Positions 1 to 8,845 of a DNA stretch of 64,000 nucleotides are shown in pieces. Below the pieces are notes generated by a model. That model was given only the letters and a program-made list of their open reading frames with translations. It was not told the origin of the DNA and searched no databases. This DNA is from an uncultured Eubacterium sp. (GTDB lineage: Bacteria > Bacillota > Clostridia > Oscillospirales > Acutalibacteraceae). Numbering within the stretch: position 1 is the stretch's first letter; the number at the start of each line of letters is the position of its first letter. The translations under genes were made by a program, and so were the position numbers. The DNA is taken from the NCBI GenBank assembly GCA_905234495.1, contig CAJOHE010000001.1, forward strand, positions 124,001 to 188,000. The letters are read 5' to 3'.

Positions 1-26
1 CCAATTCCATCACGCCGGCATTAATT

Positions 27-54
27 AAGGTGCAACAGTAATCCGTTGCACCTT
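27..54 (-). terminator. Hairpin downstream of tRNA-Leu
   Basis: Perfect 10-bp inverted repeat: AAGGTGCAAC at 27-36 and GTTGCACCTT at 45-54, with an 8-nt loop. It starts directly after the encoded CCA end of the tRNA. The following tract in transcript sense (AATTAA) is U-poor, so it may be a processing or weak termination hairpin. Confidence 0.5.
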
Positions 55-141
55 TGGTGCTGGTGACCGGACTTGAACCGGTACGGTGTTTCCACCGAGG
101 GATTTTAAGTCCCTTGCGTCTGCCGATTTCGCCACACCAGC
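55..141 (-). tRNA. tRNA-Leu (anticodon UAA)
   Basis: Read on the minus strand this is an 87-nt class II tRNA. The 7-bp acceptor stem pairs GCTGGTG (135-141) with CACCAGC (59-65). The anticodon arm has loop CTTAAAA with anticodon UAA, there is a variable arm of the leucine type, and the T arm contains GGTTCAAGTCC. The discriminator is A (position 58) and the 3' CCA is encoded at 55-57. It decodes UUA and, by wobble, UUG. Confidence 0.95.
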
Positions 142-152
142 GTGCAACAAAT

Positions 153-181
153 ATAATAATAGATTATTTGTTTAAAGTCAA
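153..181 (-). promoter_or_regulatory. Sigma-A-type promoter of tRNA-Leu
   Basis: On the minus strand: TTGACT (176-181), a 17-nt spacer, then TATTAT (153-158), ending 11 nt before the tRNA 5' end. The near-consensus hexamers and ideal spacing support an independent tRNA transcript. Confidence 0.75.
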
Positions 182-202
182 TAGAAAAATATAATTTTAA
201 AA

Positions 203-1159
203 TCAGTTGACAACATTCTTCGGCGTGCCGTTAAGATAGTTCAAGAGATTATCCTCAAGGATGCTTATAAGCCTCTCTCTGGTCTCTTTTGCAGCCCAAG
301 CAATATGGGGCGTGATATAACAGTTTTTAGCCGAGAGCAGGGGATTATCAGCCTTCGGCGGCTCGGTTTCAAGCACGTCGAGCCCTGCTGCAAGAAGCTT
401 GCCGCTGTTGAGCGCGTCTGCAAGCGCCTGCTGTTTTACTACGGGACCTCTTGACGTATTGATAAATATCGAGCCGTCCTTCATCTTTGAAATTGTTTCC
501 CCGTTAATGAGATTTTCTGTATCGGGGGTGAGGGGACAGTGGCAGGTGATAATGTCGCTTGTTGAAAGAAGCTCGTCGAGAGTGACAAATTCAACGGGCG
601 TTTCTTTATAATCCTTCGGTCTCGGGTTATACGCGATAACTTTCATATCAAAGGCGTTTGCAAGCCTTGCAACTCTTTGACCGATTGAACCGAAACCGAT
701 GATACCGATAACCTTGCCTTCAAGCTCGGTGAGGGGCTTTTTCCAGAAGCAGAAATCAGGACACGCCGTCCACTCGCCGTTTTTAACGGCGTCCGAATGA
801 AGCGACACCTCGTTTGTAATCTGAAGGATATACGCAAACACAAGCTGTGCAACTGCCTTTGTTGAGTATGAGGGGATGTTGCAGACGGTTATGCCTAAAT
901 CTCTTGCATGAGCGCAGTCGACAACGTTGTATCCCGTTGACTGCAAGCCTATGTATTCAAGCTCGGGCTTGAGCGCATCGAGAATATCAGCAGTAATAAC
1001 CGTCTTGTTTACAAGCAGAATATTTGCGCCCTTTGCTCTTTTAATAATCTCATCTGGCGAGGTTCTGTCGTACACGGTATATTCACCGAGCTTTTCAATG
1101 CCTTCCCACGAAAGGTCGCCCGGATTTGTTGTGCAGCCGTCAAGATTTACTATTTTCAT
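203..1159 (-). CDS. D-2-hydroxyacid dehydrogenase (glycerate dehydrogenase/hydroxypyruvate reductase type)
   Basis: 318 aa, the normal length for the NAD-dependent D-isomer-specific 2-hydroxyacid dehydrogenase family, which reversibly reduces 2-keto acids such as hydroxypyruvate in the cytosol. The Rossmann dinucleotide motif GFGSIG is at about 155-160. The family catalytic residues are visible: Arg237 in TSRGP, Glu264 in LETEP and His285 in PHIAW. ATG at 1159 follows an AAGG ribosome site. The gene is single, with its own promoter (TTGCTT-N17-TATAAT) diverging from cwlD. The exact substrate cannot be read from sequence; hydroxypyruvate/glycerate is the usual annotation for this subgroup, but lactate-type or other activity is possible. 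Confidence 0.85.
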   Translation of the reverse strand: MKIVNLDGCTTNPGDLSWEGIEKLGEYTVYDRTSPDEIIKRAKGANILLVNKTVITADILDALKPELEYIGLQSTGYNVVDCAHARDLGITVCNIPSYSTKAVAQLVFAYILQITNEVSLHSDAVKNGEWTACPDFCFWKKPLTELEGKVIGIIGFGSIGQRVARLANAFDMKVIAYNPRPKDYKETPVEFVTLDELLSTSDIITCHCPLTPDTENLINGETISKMKDGSIFINTSRGPVVKQQALADALNSGKLLAAGLDVLETEPPKADNPLLSAKNCYITPHIAWAAKETRERLISILEDNLLNYLNGTPKNVVN

Positions 1160-1190
1160 ATTTTCACAACCTTATAATTTTATAGTACTA

Positions 1191-1219
1191 ATTATATCCC
1201 TTATGAGTAAAAAAAGCAA
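1191..1219 (-). promoter_or_regulatory. Promoter of the hydroxyacid dehydrogenase gene
   Basis: Minus strand: TTGCTT (1214-1219), 17-nt spacer, TATAAT (1191-1196), about 32 nt upstream of the ATG. Confidence 0.65.
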
Positions 1220-1226
1220 TATTACC

Positions 1227-1255
1227 TTGATACTTTTAGCATAATAAGTTATAAT
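1227..1255 (+). promoter_or_regulatory. Promoter of cwlD-radA
   Basis: TTGATA (1227-1232), 17-nt spacer, TATAAT (1250-1255), 27 nt upstream of the cwlD ATG. This looks like a vegetative promoter, so the operon is probably expressed outside sporulation too. Confidence 0.65.
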
Positions 1256-1282
1256 TAACACATAGTATTTATCGGTGATGAA

Positions 1283-1975
1283 ATGAGAAAAGCATTGGCT
1301 GTTTTGTCAACGGTGATACTGCTTGCGGTCAGCATTTTCGGCATAAACGCCCACAGTAAAACGAAGGGCGTTGTCAGGAATGTGCGCGAGGTTAAAACAA
1401 ATCTTGTGATAGACGCAGGGCACGGCGGAATTGACGCGGGCTGCATCGGCGTTGACGGGAGCTTAGAGAAAATAATAAACTTTGATATAGCCTGCAATTT
1501 ATACGATTTTGCAAGGGTTTGCGGACTCAATGCGTTTATGATACGCGACGGCGATTATCTCTTTTATAAAAGCGGGGACGACACGTCGAAATCCGACCTC
1601 TACAACAGAATGGATTTTATTGAAAGCATTTATAACAGCACGCTTATATCCATTCACCAGAATCATTTTGAAAATGAGGCTGAGAGGGGAATGCAGGTCT
1701 GGTATTCGCCAAACGGTGACAAGAGTGCAAAACTTGCAGACAACATTCTAAGATATACAAAGAAAAATCTGCAACCCGATAACGAGCGGCTAAACAAAAT
1801 GTCCGACGACAGTTATTATCTTTTACACAAAGCGAGCGTTCCGTCGGTTATGGTGGAATGCGGGTTTATGAGTAACAGGGAAGAGTGCTCGCTTTTAAAC
1901 TCATCCGATTATCAGAAAAAGATAGCCTATTCAATACTATCAGGCTTTTGCAGTTACATATGTGAGGAATTATAA
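1283..1975 (+). CDS. cwlD: N-acetylmuramoyl-L-alanine amidase, CwlD-like (Amidase_3)
   Basis: 230 aa. An N-terminal hydrophobic signal/anchor segment (about residues 4-22) is followed by a zinc amidase_3 domain. Zinc and catalytic residues are visible: His47 in DAGHGG, Glu62, His125 in SIHQNHF and Glu192 in MVECGF. The family cleaves the lactoyl-L-alanine amide of peptidoglycan. CwlD proteins act in the spore cortex, where they help make muramic-delta-lactam, and this short single-domain form (B. subtilis CwlD is about 237 aa) fits that role. The stop overlaps the radA start by one base (TAATG), so the two are translationally coupled. A vegetative cell-wall amidase is the alternative. Confidence 0.8.
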   Translation: MRKALAVLSTVILLAVSIFGINAHSKTKGVVRNVREVKTNLVIDAGHGGIDAGCIGVDGSLEKIINFDIACNLYDFARVCGLNAFMIRDGDYLFYKSGDDTSKSDLYNRMDFIESIYNSTLISIHQNHFENEAERGMQVWYSPNGDKSAKLADNILRYTKKNLQPDNERLNKMSDDSYYLLHKASVPSVMVECGFMSNREECSLLNSSDYQKKIAYSILSGFCSYICEEL

Positions 1976-3345
1976 TGGCAAAGATTAAATCAATTTACGT
2001 TTGCAGCGAATGCGGCTATGAGTCGCCAAAATGGTTTGGCAAATGCCCAGGCTGCGGTGAATGGAACACAATGAACGAGGAACTTCCGGCGTCCCCGTCT
2101 TCAACCGCGTCAAAAAGCGGGACAAGCTCCGTCAATCAGATTCTCTCTTTAAACGACATCAAAGAGGACGTTGAAAGAAGAATAAAGACAGGCGTAGGGG
2201 AATTTGACAGAGTTCTCGGCGGCGGTATCGTTATCGGCAGTCTCACTCTTTTAAGCGGTGATCCCGGCATCGGCAAATCAACGATACTTTTGCAGATTTG
2301 CGAATACCTCGGCAAGAGCTGCAGAATTCTCTACGTCAGCGGTGAGGAATCGGCTAATCAGATTAAGATGAGAGCAAACAGGCTCGGCGTTACGACGGAC
2401 AACCTTCTTGTTCTCACACAGACTGACGTCGGCTTAATCATTGAAGCGATTAAAAGCGAGAAGCCCGACATCGTTATGATTGACTCAATCCAGACCATGA
2501 CCTACGACGAAATAAGCTCTTCGGCAGGTTCCGTTACGCAGGTGAGGGAATGCACCAACATTTTTATGCACGCCGCAAAAGGGCTCGGCATACCGGTTTT
2601 AATAGTGGGCCACGTAAACAAAGACGGTGCTATAGCCGGCCCGAAAGTTCTCGAACATATTGTCGATACAGTACTTTATTTTGAGGGCGAGAAGAATTAT
2701 TCATACAGAATTCTGAGGGGCGTTAAAAACCGATTCGGCTCGACAAATGAAATAGGCGTGTTTGAAATGACGTCCGAGGGGCTCAAAGAGGTTTTAAATC
2801 CTTCGCAGATGATGATTGCAGGAAGACCGAAAAATAGCTCAGGAAGCTGCGTAGCCTGCATTATGGAAGGAACGAGGCCGATTCTCGCAGAGGTTCAGGG
2901 GCTTGTGTGTGCAACAGGCTTCGGCACGCCGAGAAGAATGAGCACAGGCTTTGATTATAACCGTATGAATATGCTTCTTGCGGTGCTTGAAAAGAGGGAA
3001 GGCTACATATTCAACAATATGGACGCTTATATCAACGTTGTTGGCGGTCTTAAAATAGACGAGCCTGCGGCGGATTTGACTGTTGCGCTTTCTCTCGTAT
3101 CCTCATTAAAGGAAAAACCGGTCAACGACAAGGCTATCGCGTTCGGCGAAGTTGGTCTTGCAGGCGAAATCAGAGCAGTAAGCAACTGCGAGCAGCGTAT
3201 CAGCGAGGCTCACAGGCTCGGTTTTGACAGATGTATCATACCTTTCAACAACTATAAGGCGATTACAAAGGAACTGAAAGTGAATATGGACATCGTTCCC
3301 GTAAGAAACATAAGAGAAGCGTTTAATGCGCTGACTGAGGAATAG
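1975..3345 (+). CDS. radA: DNA repair protein RadA
   Basis: 456 aa, full length. Domains in order: an N-terminal four-cysteine zinc finger (Cys10, Cys13, Cys24, Cys27), a RecA-like ATPase with Walker A GDPGIGKS at 95-102, the RadA signature KNRFG near 252, and a C-terminal Lon-protease-like domain. RadA drives branch migration of recombination intermediates in homologous recombination and DNA repair. It is coupled to cwlD by a 1-nt overlap and followed 8 nt later by a small membrane-protein gene. Confidence 0.95.
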   Translation: MAKIKSIYVCSECGYESPKWFGKCPGCGEWNTMNEELPASPSSTASKSGTSSVNQILSLNDIKEDVERRIKTGVGEFDRVLGGGIVIGSLTLLSGDPGIGKSTILLQICEYLGKSCRILYVSGEESANQIKMRANRLGVTTDNLLVLTQTDVGLIIEAIKSEKPDIVMIDSIQTMTYDEISSSAGSVTQVRECTNIFMHAAKGLGIPVLIVGHVNKDGAIAGPKVLEHIVDTVLYFEGEKNYSYRILRGVKNRFGSTNEIGVFEMTSEGLKEVLNPSQMMIAGRPKNSSGSCVACIMEGTRPILAEVQGLVCATGFGTPRRMSTGFDYNRMNMLLAVLEKREGYIFNNMDAYINVVGGLKIDEPAADLTVALSLVSSLKEKPVNDKAIAFGEVGLAGEIRAVSNCEQRISEAHRLGFDRCIIPFNNYKAITKELKVNMDIVPVRNIREAFNALTEE

Positions 3346-3353
3346 GGGACGCG

Positions 3354-3539
3354 ATGAGCACATTTTTAAAGTTTGTTATAATTTCGATGATTGTATCACT
3401 TGTAATTCTGTTATTAGGATTTATCATCGGCGTAATCATCTCGGCAGGAATTGTTTTATTCAGCAAAACGAAAGACGATACTGCACCGAATACGGATAAT
3501 AACAATCAGAAGAGTAGTGATAACAATCAATCAGACTAA
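3354..3539 (+). CDS. Small single-pass membrane protein of unknown function
   Basis: 61 aa. Residues 6-36 are strongly hydrophobic (one long or two short membrane segments) and the C-terminal 25 residues are polar and rich in Asn, Asp and Ser. The ATG at 3354 has an AGGGGAC site 8 nt after the radA stop, so it belongs to the cwlD-radA transcript. No family recognised. The polar tail probably faces one compartment, but its orientation cannot be decided from sequence. Confidence 0.6.
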   Translation: MSTFLKFVIISMIVSLVILLLGFIIGVIISAGIVLFSKTKDDTAPNTDNNNQKSSDNNQSD

Positions 3540-3573
3540 GCAATTTCAAAAATTTTTACAGTTGAAACAGTAG

Positions 3574-3596
3574 GGCGGGTCATCCCGCCTTATTTA
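3574..3596 (+). terminator. Terminator of cwlD-radA operon
   Basis: GGCGGG (3574-3579), TCAT loop, CCCGCC (3584-3589), then TTATTTAATT. Located 35 nt after the last gene of the operon. Confidence 0.75.
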
Positions 3597-3622
3597 ATTA
3601 TACCTAAAAAATTATTTGTCTA

Positions 3623-3650
3623 ATTATACAAAATTAATATTTTGTATAAT
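3623..3650. other. 28-bp dif-shaped palindrome (candidate Xer site)
   Basis: Arms ATTATACAAAA (3623-3633) and TTTTGTATAAT (3640-3650) are perfect inverted repeats around a 6-nt centre TTAATA. This is the 11-6-11 architecture of Xer recombination sites. The right arm agrees with the Firmicute XerD half-site TTATGTAAACT at 8 of 11 positions by eye. It lies about 340 bp upstream of a Xer-type recombinase gene. One arm is echoed at 3945-3955 (ATTTTGTATAA). Site function is inference; an AT-rich operator is the alternative. Confidence 0.35.
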
Positions 3651-3709
3651 TCAGGGGAGTCAAAACGCTAAAAATGCCGGACAAGCCCAAAATACGATAA
3701 ATAAAGCCC

Positions 3710-3731
3710 TTTCGGCGGTTTTCAGCCGAAA
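3710..3731. repeat. Hairpin TTTCGGC/GCCGAAA
   Basis: TTTCGGC (3710-3716) pairs with GCCGAAA (3725-3731) across an 8-nt loop. It stands alone between the radA operon and the recombinase gene. It could be a second terminator, although no clear U-tract follows on either strand. Confidence 0.4.
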
Positions 3732-3793
3732 AACACACATTATTATATAAATGGTTAAAAATAACCGTTCATTTGTAGCCTCTCAGATTTTTT

Positions 3794-3934
3794 CAAACAT
3801 ACATAGTATCATTTCAAAAATTTCTATCGAATGACATTTTTACAGTTTTACCTCATTCGATTCTATGCGATAGAAATTTTCAAAACATATACTCTATCAT
3901 TTGATAAATTTCTATTCGATGAAATTTTAATACA
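3794..3934. repeat. Imperfect direct repeats plus inverted copy upstream of Xer recombinase
   Basis: Two imperfect direct copies of about 50 bp (3794-3844 and 3881-3934) share the blocks TATCATTT, AAATTTCTAT, CGA and TACA. A third, inverted copy of the core AAATTTCTATCG lies between them at about 3864-3880. The region from 3540 to 3988 holds no credible gene. The arrangement suggests several binding sites for one dimeric protein, either the adjacent recombinase or a regulator. No known motif was recognised. Confidence 0.5.
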
Positions 3935-3988
3935 TTTGTTGATTATTTTGTATAAATGATATATACTCTATATGAAAGGACTGATTGT

Positions 3989-4963
3989 ATGCGCAAGGAA
4001 GAATTCAATACGTTGCCGCAGCTCGTTCAGGAATATCTGGTATACCTTGAAGCTATCAAAGGACACAGCGAGCTTTCGGTTCTGGAATACGCATCCGACC
4101 TTAGAACATTTTTTCGATTCGTTTACAGATATAAAGGAAAAGTGCCGAAGGACACCCCTGTTGAAGAAATTGACATATCCCCTATTGATATAAGTTTTAT
4201 ACAATCTGTAAATTTGATGGACGCTTATCAGTTTATAATTTACTGCAAAAATGATCGCCACAACAACGAAACTACGCGCGCCCGAAGAGTTGTTTCAATC
4301 AGAAGATTCTACTCATATATCAGCGAAAATCTCGGTCTGATTGACAAAAATCCGATGAAAAATCTTGAGGCGCCGAAGACTAAAAAATCACTTCCCAAAT
4401 ACCTGGCTCTTGACGAGGCAAAGAAGCTTTTATCGGTCGTTGACGGCAAGTATAAAGAGCGCGATTACTGCATTTTAACCTTCTTTTTAAACTGCGGAAT
4501 GCGACTGAGCGAGCTTGTTTCAATCGACTATAATGATATTAAATCCGACGGCACGATAGTTATCACAGGTAAAGGCAATAAAGAGCGCACAGTTTACCTA
4601 AATCAGGCATGCGTTGACGCGTTTACAGATTATATGAAAGTCAGACCGAAGGACGGTGTTAAGGACAAGGCGCTGTTTCTGAGCTCGCGCAACAACAGAA
4701 TTAGCCCGAAGACAGTTCAGCATCTTGTTTATTCCTATCTCGACAAGGCAGGATTCGGTGACAGAGGCCTGTCCGTTCACAAGCTGCGCCACACGGCTGC
4801 AACGCTTATGTATCAGTTTGGCGAGGTTGACCTGTTGCTGCTCAAAGAGATACTCGGGCACGAGAATTTAGGCACAACCGAAATATACACACATACGGCC
4901 GAAGACGCCGCAAAAAAGGCAGTTCAGTCAAATCCGCTTGCCGATGAAAAGCCTAAATGGTGA
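3989..4963 (+). CDS. Tyrosine recombinase XerC/XerD family
   Basis: 324 aa, a typical Xer length. It has an N-terminal SAM-like DNA-binding domain (about 5-110) and a C-terminal catalytic domain with all six residues visible: Arg172 (GMRLSEL), Lys195 (GKGNKER), His264 and Arg267 (HKLRHT), His291 (LGHEN) and Tyr300 (EIYTH). The ATG at 3989 is preferred over an in-frame ATG 33 nt upstream because GAAAGGA lies 8 nt before it. Xer proteins resolve chromosome dimers at dif. Here the gene sits beside a SpoIIM-like gene, as xerD does in Bacillus, and its upstream region carries a dif-shaped palindrome. The 3' end overlaps the convergent neighbour by 11 bp. XerD versus a stand-alone paralogue is not settled. 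Confidence 0.85.
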   Translation: MRKEEFNTLPQLVQEYLVYLEAIKGHSELSVLEYASDLRTFFRFVYRYKGKVPKDTPVEEIDISPIDISFIQSVNLMDAYQFIIYCKNDRHNNETTRARRVVSIRRFYSYISENLGLIDKNPMKNLEAPKTKKSLPKYLALDEAKKLLSVVDGKYKERDYCILTFFLNCGMRLSELVSIDYNDIKSDGTIVITGKGNKERTVYLNQACVDAFTDYMKVRPKDGVKDKALFLSSRNNRISPKTVQHLVYSYLDKAGFGDRGLSVHKLRHTAATLMYQFGEVDLLLLKEILGHENLGTTEIYTHTAEDAAKKAVQSNPLADEKPKW

Positions 4964-5561
4964 TGATGTCGTTGAGCAGATGAATCAGCACCGCGTTTAT
5001 AATTGAAGCTACGATAATGCCTGCGCCGAGAACCAGATATTTCTTCATATACGGTTTTGCAACGAGCGTTACATCGCAGTTTTTAGCAGCTTCAAGAAGC
5101 GCTTTGGAAAGCATCGAGCTGTTTTCAACGGTGAGCGTTAAAACGGTGATATATAGCGCTGAATACGGAGCTATCATTAAAAGTGAGTACCCTATCCCCT
5201 TCGCGCCGAAATTAATTAAATAGTATGCAATTCTTATCCCGGCGGTGATTCCGATTACTGCCGGGATTACGTTTATAAGATGGTGCCCGAAAAGGCAGAA
5301 ACCAAGAAATAATACAATCAAAAACAGACTGAAATATATGAGCACGTTTGTAAGAAAAAGGCTCTGTATCTCTGTGCTTCCCACAGTCGTCAGCTTTTCG
5401 AAAACATCGGACTGAATATTCTTATAAAGCGAAGCGCCGACGGTCAGCCCGAGAGCGTAATAAATCGCAGTAATTAATGAGTATTTGAAGCTTTCAAAAA
5501 GCTCTCTGTAGTTTCTTTGATTTTTCTCTTTTATAAAATCTTCAACGCTGATTTCGCTCAT
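4953..5561 (-). CDS. Multi-pass membrane protein, SpoIIM-like
   Basis: 202 aa with about five hydrophobic segments. After a polar N-terminus (1-25) come a TM segment near 28-45 ending in a GASLY turn, further segments around 68-95, 95-115 and 120-140, and a final TM at about 175-195. The layout resembles the SpoIIM/DUF95 family: first TM, extracytoplasmic region, then a TM bundle interrupted by a Gly-rich loop. SpoIIM takes part in engulfment by the mother cell, and spoIIM next to xerD is a known Bacillus/Clostridia arrangement, which supports the call. Sequence identity is not obvious by eye, so a generic membrane protein remains possible. It begins 1 nt after the preceding gene. Confidence 0.5.
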   Translation of the reverse strand: MSEISVEDFIKEKNQRNYRELFESFKYSLITAIYYALGLTVGASLYKNIQSDVFEKLTTVGSTEIQSLFLTNVLIYFSLFLIVLFLGFCLFGHHLINVIPAVIGITAGIRIAYYLINFGAKGIGYSLLMIAPYSALYITVLTLTVENSSMLSKALLEAAKNCDVTLVAKPYMKKYLVLGAGIIVASIINAVLIHLLNDIITI

Positions 5562-5562
5562 A

Positions 5563-5955
5563 TCATTTTCTTCGCTTTCTGAAACTCTTGATAACTGCGC
5601 TAATTACACAAAATATTACATATAGTATAATTTTGATGATAAACAGTTTTATTTCCGTCTTATTCACGAGCATATTTACAAGCGAATAAAGAGAAATCGG
5701 AATAATAGAAAGCAGAGAAATGAGCATATAGCTCTGATTAAAGCCGGTTAACGAGAGATATGAAATAATAAACGACGACAGAGCGCAGATAAAAAGCTCG
5801 ATATATCTGACATAATCAAGCGATAAGTCCGTTTTAAGCAGAATAAGGGCGGTTAGTCCGTTAAAAAGAAGCAGGGTTACAGCCGTTGCGACGAGAACTT
5901 TTATAAGAAATCGAACAATCAGAGCCCTGTTGTCGGTTGAAGATATTTTAGGCAT
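5563..5955 (-). CDS. Small four-TM membrane protein, TIGR04086-like
   Basis: 130 aa with four hydrophobic segments (about 13-35, 48-66, 75-93, 102-120) and a basic C-terminus (SFRKRRK). Size, topology and position immediately after yajC match the TIGR04086 family of Clostridia membrane proteins, whose function is unknown. The ATG at 5955 uses GGAGGG as ribosome site, and that site lies inside the 3' arm of the hairpin that follows yajC, so its translation may depend on hairpin opening. The SpoIIM-like gene starts 1 nt downstream. Confidence 0.55.
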   Translation of the reverse strand: MPKISSTDNRALIVRFLIKVLVATAVTLLLFNGLTALILLKTDLSLDYVRYIELFICALSSFIISYLSLTGFNQSYMLISLLSIIPISLYSLVNMLVNKTEIKLFIIKIILYVIFCVISAVIKSFRKRRK

Positions 5956-5957
5956 AA

Positions 5958-5996
5958 AAAAATCCCTCCGAATACAATGTATTCAAAGGGATTTTT
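5958..5996 (-). terminator. yajC terminator hairpin that contains the next gene's Shine-Dalgarno
   Basis: In minus-strand RNA the arm AAAAATCCCU pairs with AGGGAUUUUU, then two U-G wobbles, then GAAUACA pairs with UGUAUUC around a single-nucleotide loop. This gives a nearly continuous helix of about 19 bp followed by U7. The 3' arm contains GGAGGG, positioned 8 nt before the ATG at 5955. The hairpin therefore looks like a rho-independent terminator for yajC and also masks the ribosome site of read-through RNA. Confidence 0.7.
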
Positions 5997-6008
5997 ATTT
6001 ATTCTTAA

Positions 6009-6446
6009 TTATTTTGTTTCGTCAATCTTTTCTTTCTTGGTTTCATCGATTTCGTTTTTCTTACTCTTCTTTTCCTTGGCAGCTTCCTTTGCAGCCTCAA
6101 CTTCCTTCTGATGCTGTTCCATCTTGGTTCTGTTGGTGTTTACTGCCCAGCGCTCAATCTTGAGCTTGTTTCTGTCAGAACCTGTTTCGATAACAAGGTC
6201 GTTTTCACGGATTGTAACAACTCTGCCAACGATACCGCCGATTGTTACGATTTCATCGCCGATTTCGATAGAAGCGCGAAGTTCCTGCTCTTCCTTCTGT
6301 CTTTTCTTCTGCGGTCTTATCATCATAAAATACATAATGCCGACAAGGGCTACCATCATAATGATACCGCCGTACTGGCTTGCGCCGCCCTGGGATGATG
6401 TTGAGCCTGAGCTCATCAGGGAATTCATTAACATAATAGGATTCAT
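6009..6446 (-). CDS. yajC: Preprotein translocase accessory subunit YajC
   Basis: 145 aa. A short Ser/Gly-rich N-terminus is followed by one TM segment (about 27-43) that ends in the YajC signature MMIRPQKK, then a cytoplasmic domain with the GDEIVTIGGIVG motif. The C-terminal 40 residues are a highly charged Lys/Glu tail, longer than in E. coli YajC (110 aa). YajC associates with SecDF-SecYEG in protein export. GGAGGT lies 7 nt upstream of the ATG. It is last in the queA-tgt-yajC group, the common bacterial order. Confidence 0.93.
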   Translation of the reverse strand: MNPIMLMNSLMSSGSTSSQGGASQYGGIIMMVALVGIMYFMMIRPQKKRQKEEQELRASIEIGDEIVTIGGIVGRVVTIRENDLVIETGSDRNKLKIERWAVNTNRTKMEQHQKEVEAAKEAAKEKKSKKNEIDETKKEKIDETK

Positions 6447-6511
6447 AACCTATACCTCCAAAAAATATTAAGACTATTATATATGATGAGTTTTAATTTT
6501 GCAAGTGTTTT

Positions 6512-8673
<2,162 letters not shown>

Positions 8674-8694
8674 AAAAATCTCCGAAAATTTTCA

Positions 8695-8724
8695 TTGACA
8701 TATATATATAAGTAGTGATATTAT
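8695..8724 (+). promoter_or_regulatory. Promoter of asd-dapA-dapB
   Basis: Perfect -35 TTGACA (8695-8700), an 18-nt spacer containing alternating TA, and TATTAT (8719-8724). The predicted start lies about 5 nt before the structured leader. Confidence 0.7.
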
Positions 8725-8734
8725 ATTATAAATA

Positions 8735-8780
8735 GTGTGACGGGTTAGGTGTAACCACAATATATTGCCCCGTAACACAC
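8735..8780 (+). ncRNA. Structured 5' leader of asd operon (possible cis-regulatory RNA)
   Basis: GTGTG (8735-8739) pairs with CACAC (8776-8780) and ACGGG (8740-8744) with CCCGT (8769-8773), making a 10-bp stem with a 2-nt bulge. Inside, GTTA/TAAC closes a small hairpin (8744-8755). The element sits just after the promoter and about 65 nt before the asd ATG. It is too short for a lysine riboswitch, and no alternative terminator hairpin is visible. Which regulator it serves, if any, is unknown. Confidence 0.45.
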
Positions 8781-8845
8781 AGTAACTGATAGTATTATAT
8801 TGCATATTGTCTTGTTTTACAAGAATTTTTTATAAGGAGTCTGAT

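Noticed and set aside
3956..3988. Upstream ATG as the start of the Xer recombinase
   Set aside because: It has no Shine-Dalgarno and adds 11 non-conserved residues, while the ATG at 3989 has GAAAGGA at good spacing.
8735..8845. Lysine riboswitch before asd
   Set aside because: The leader is far too short and lacks the multi-helix junction of the lysine aptamer; no attenuator hairpin follows.
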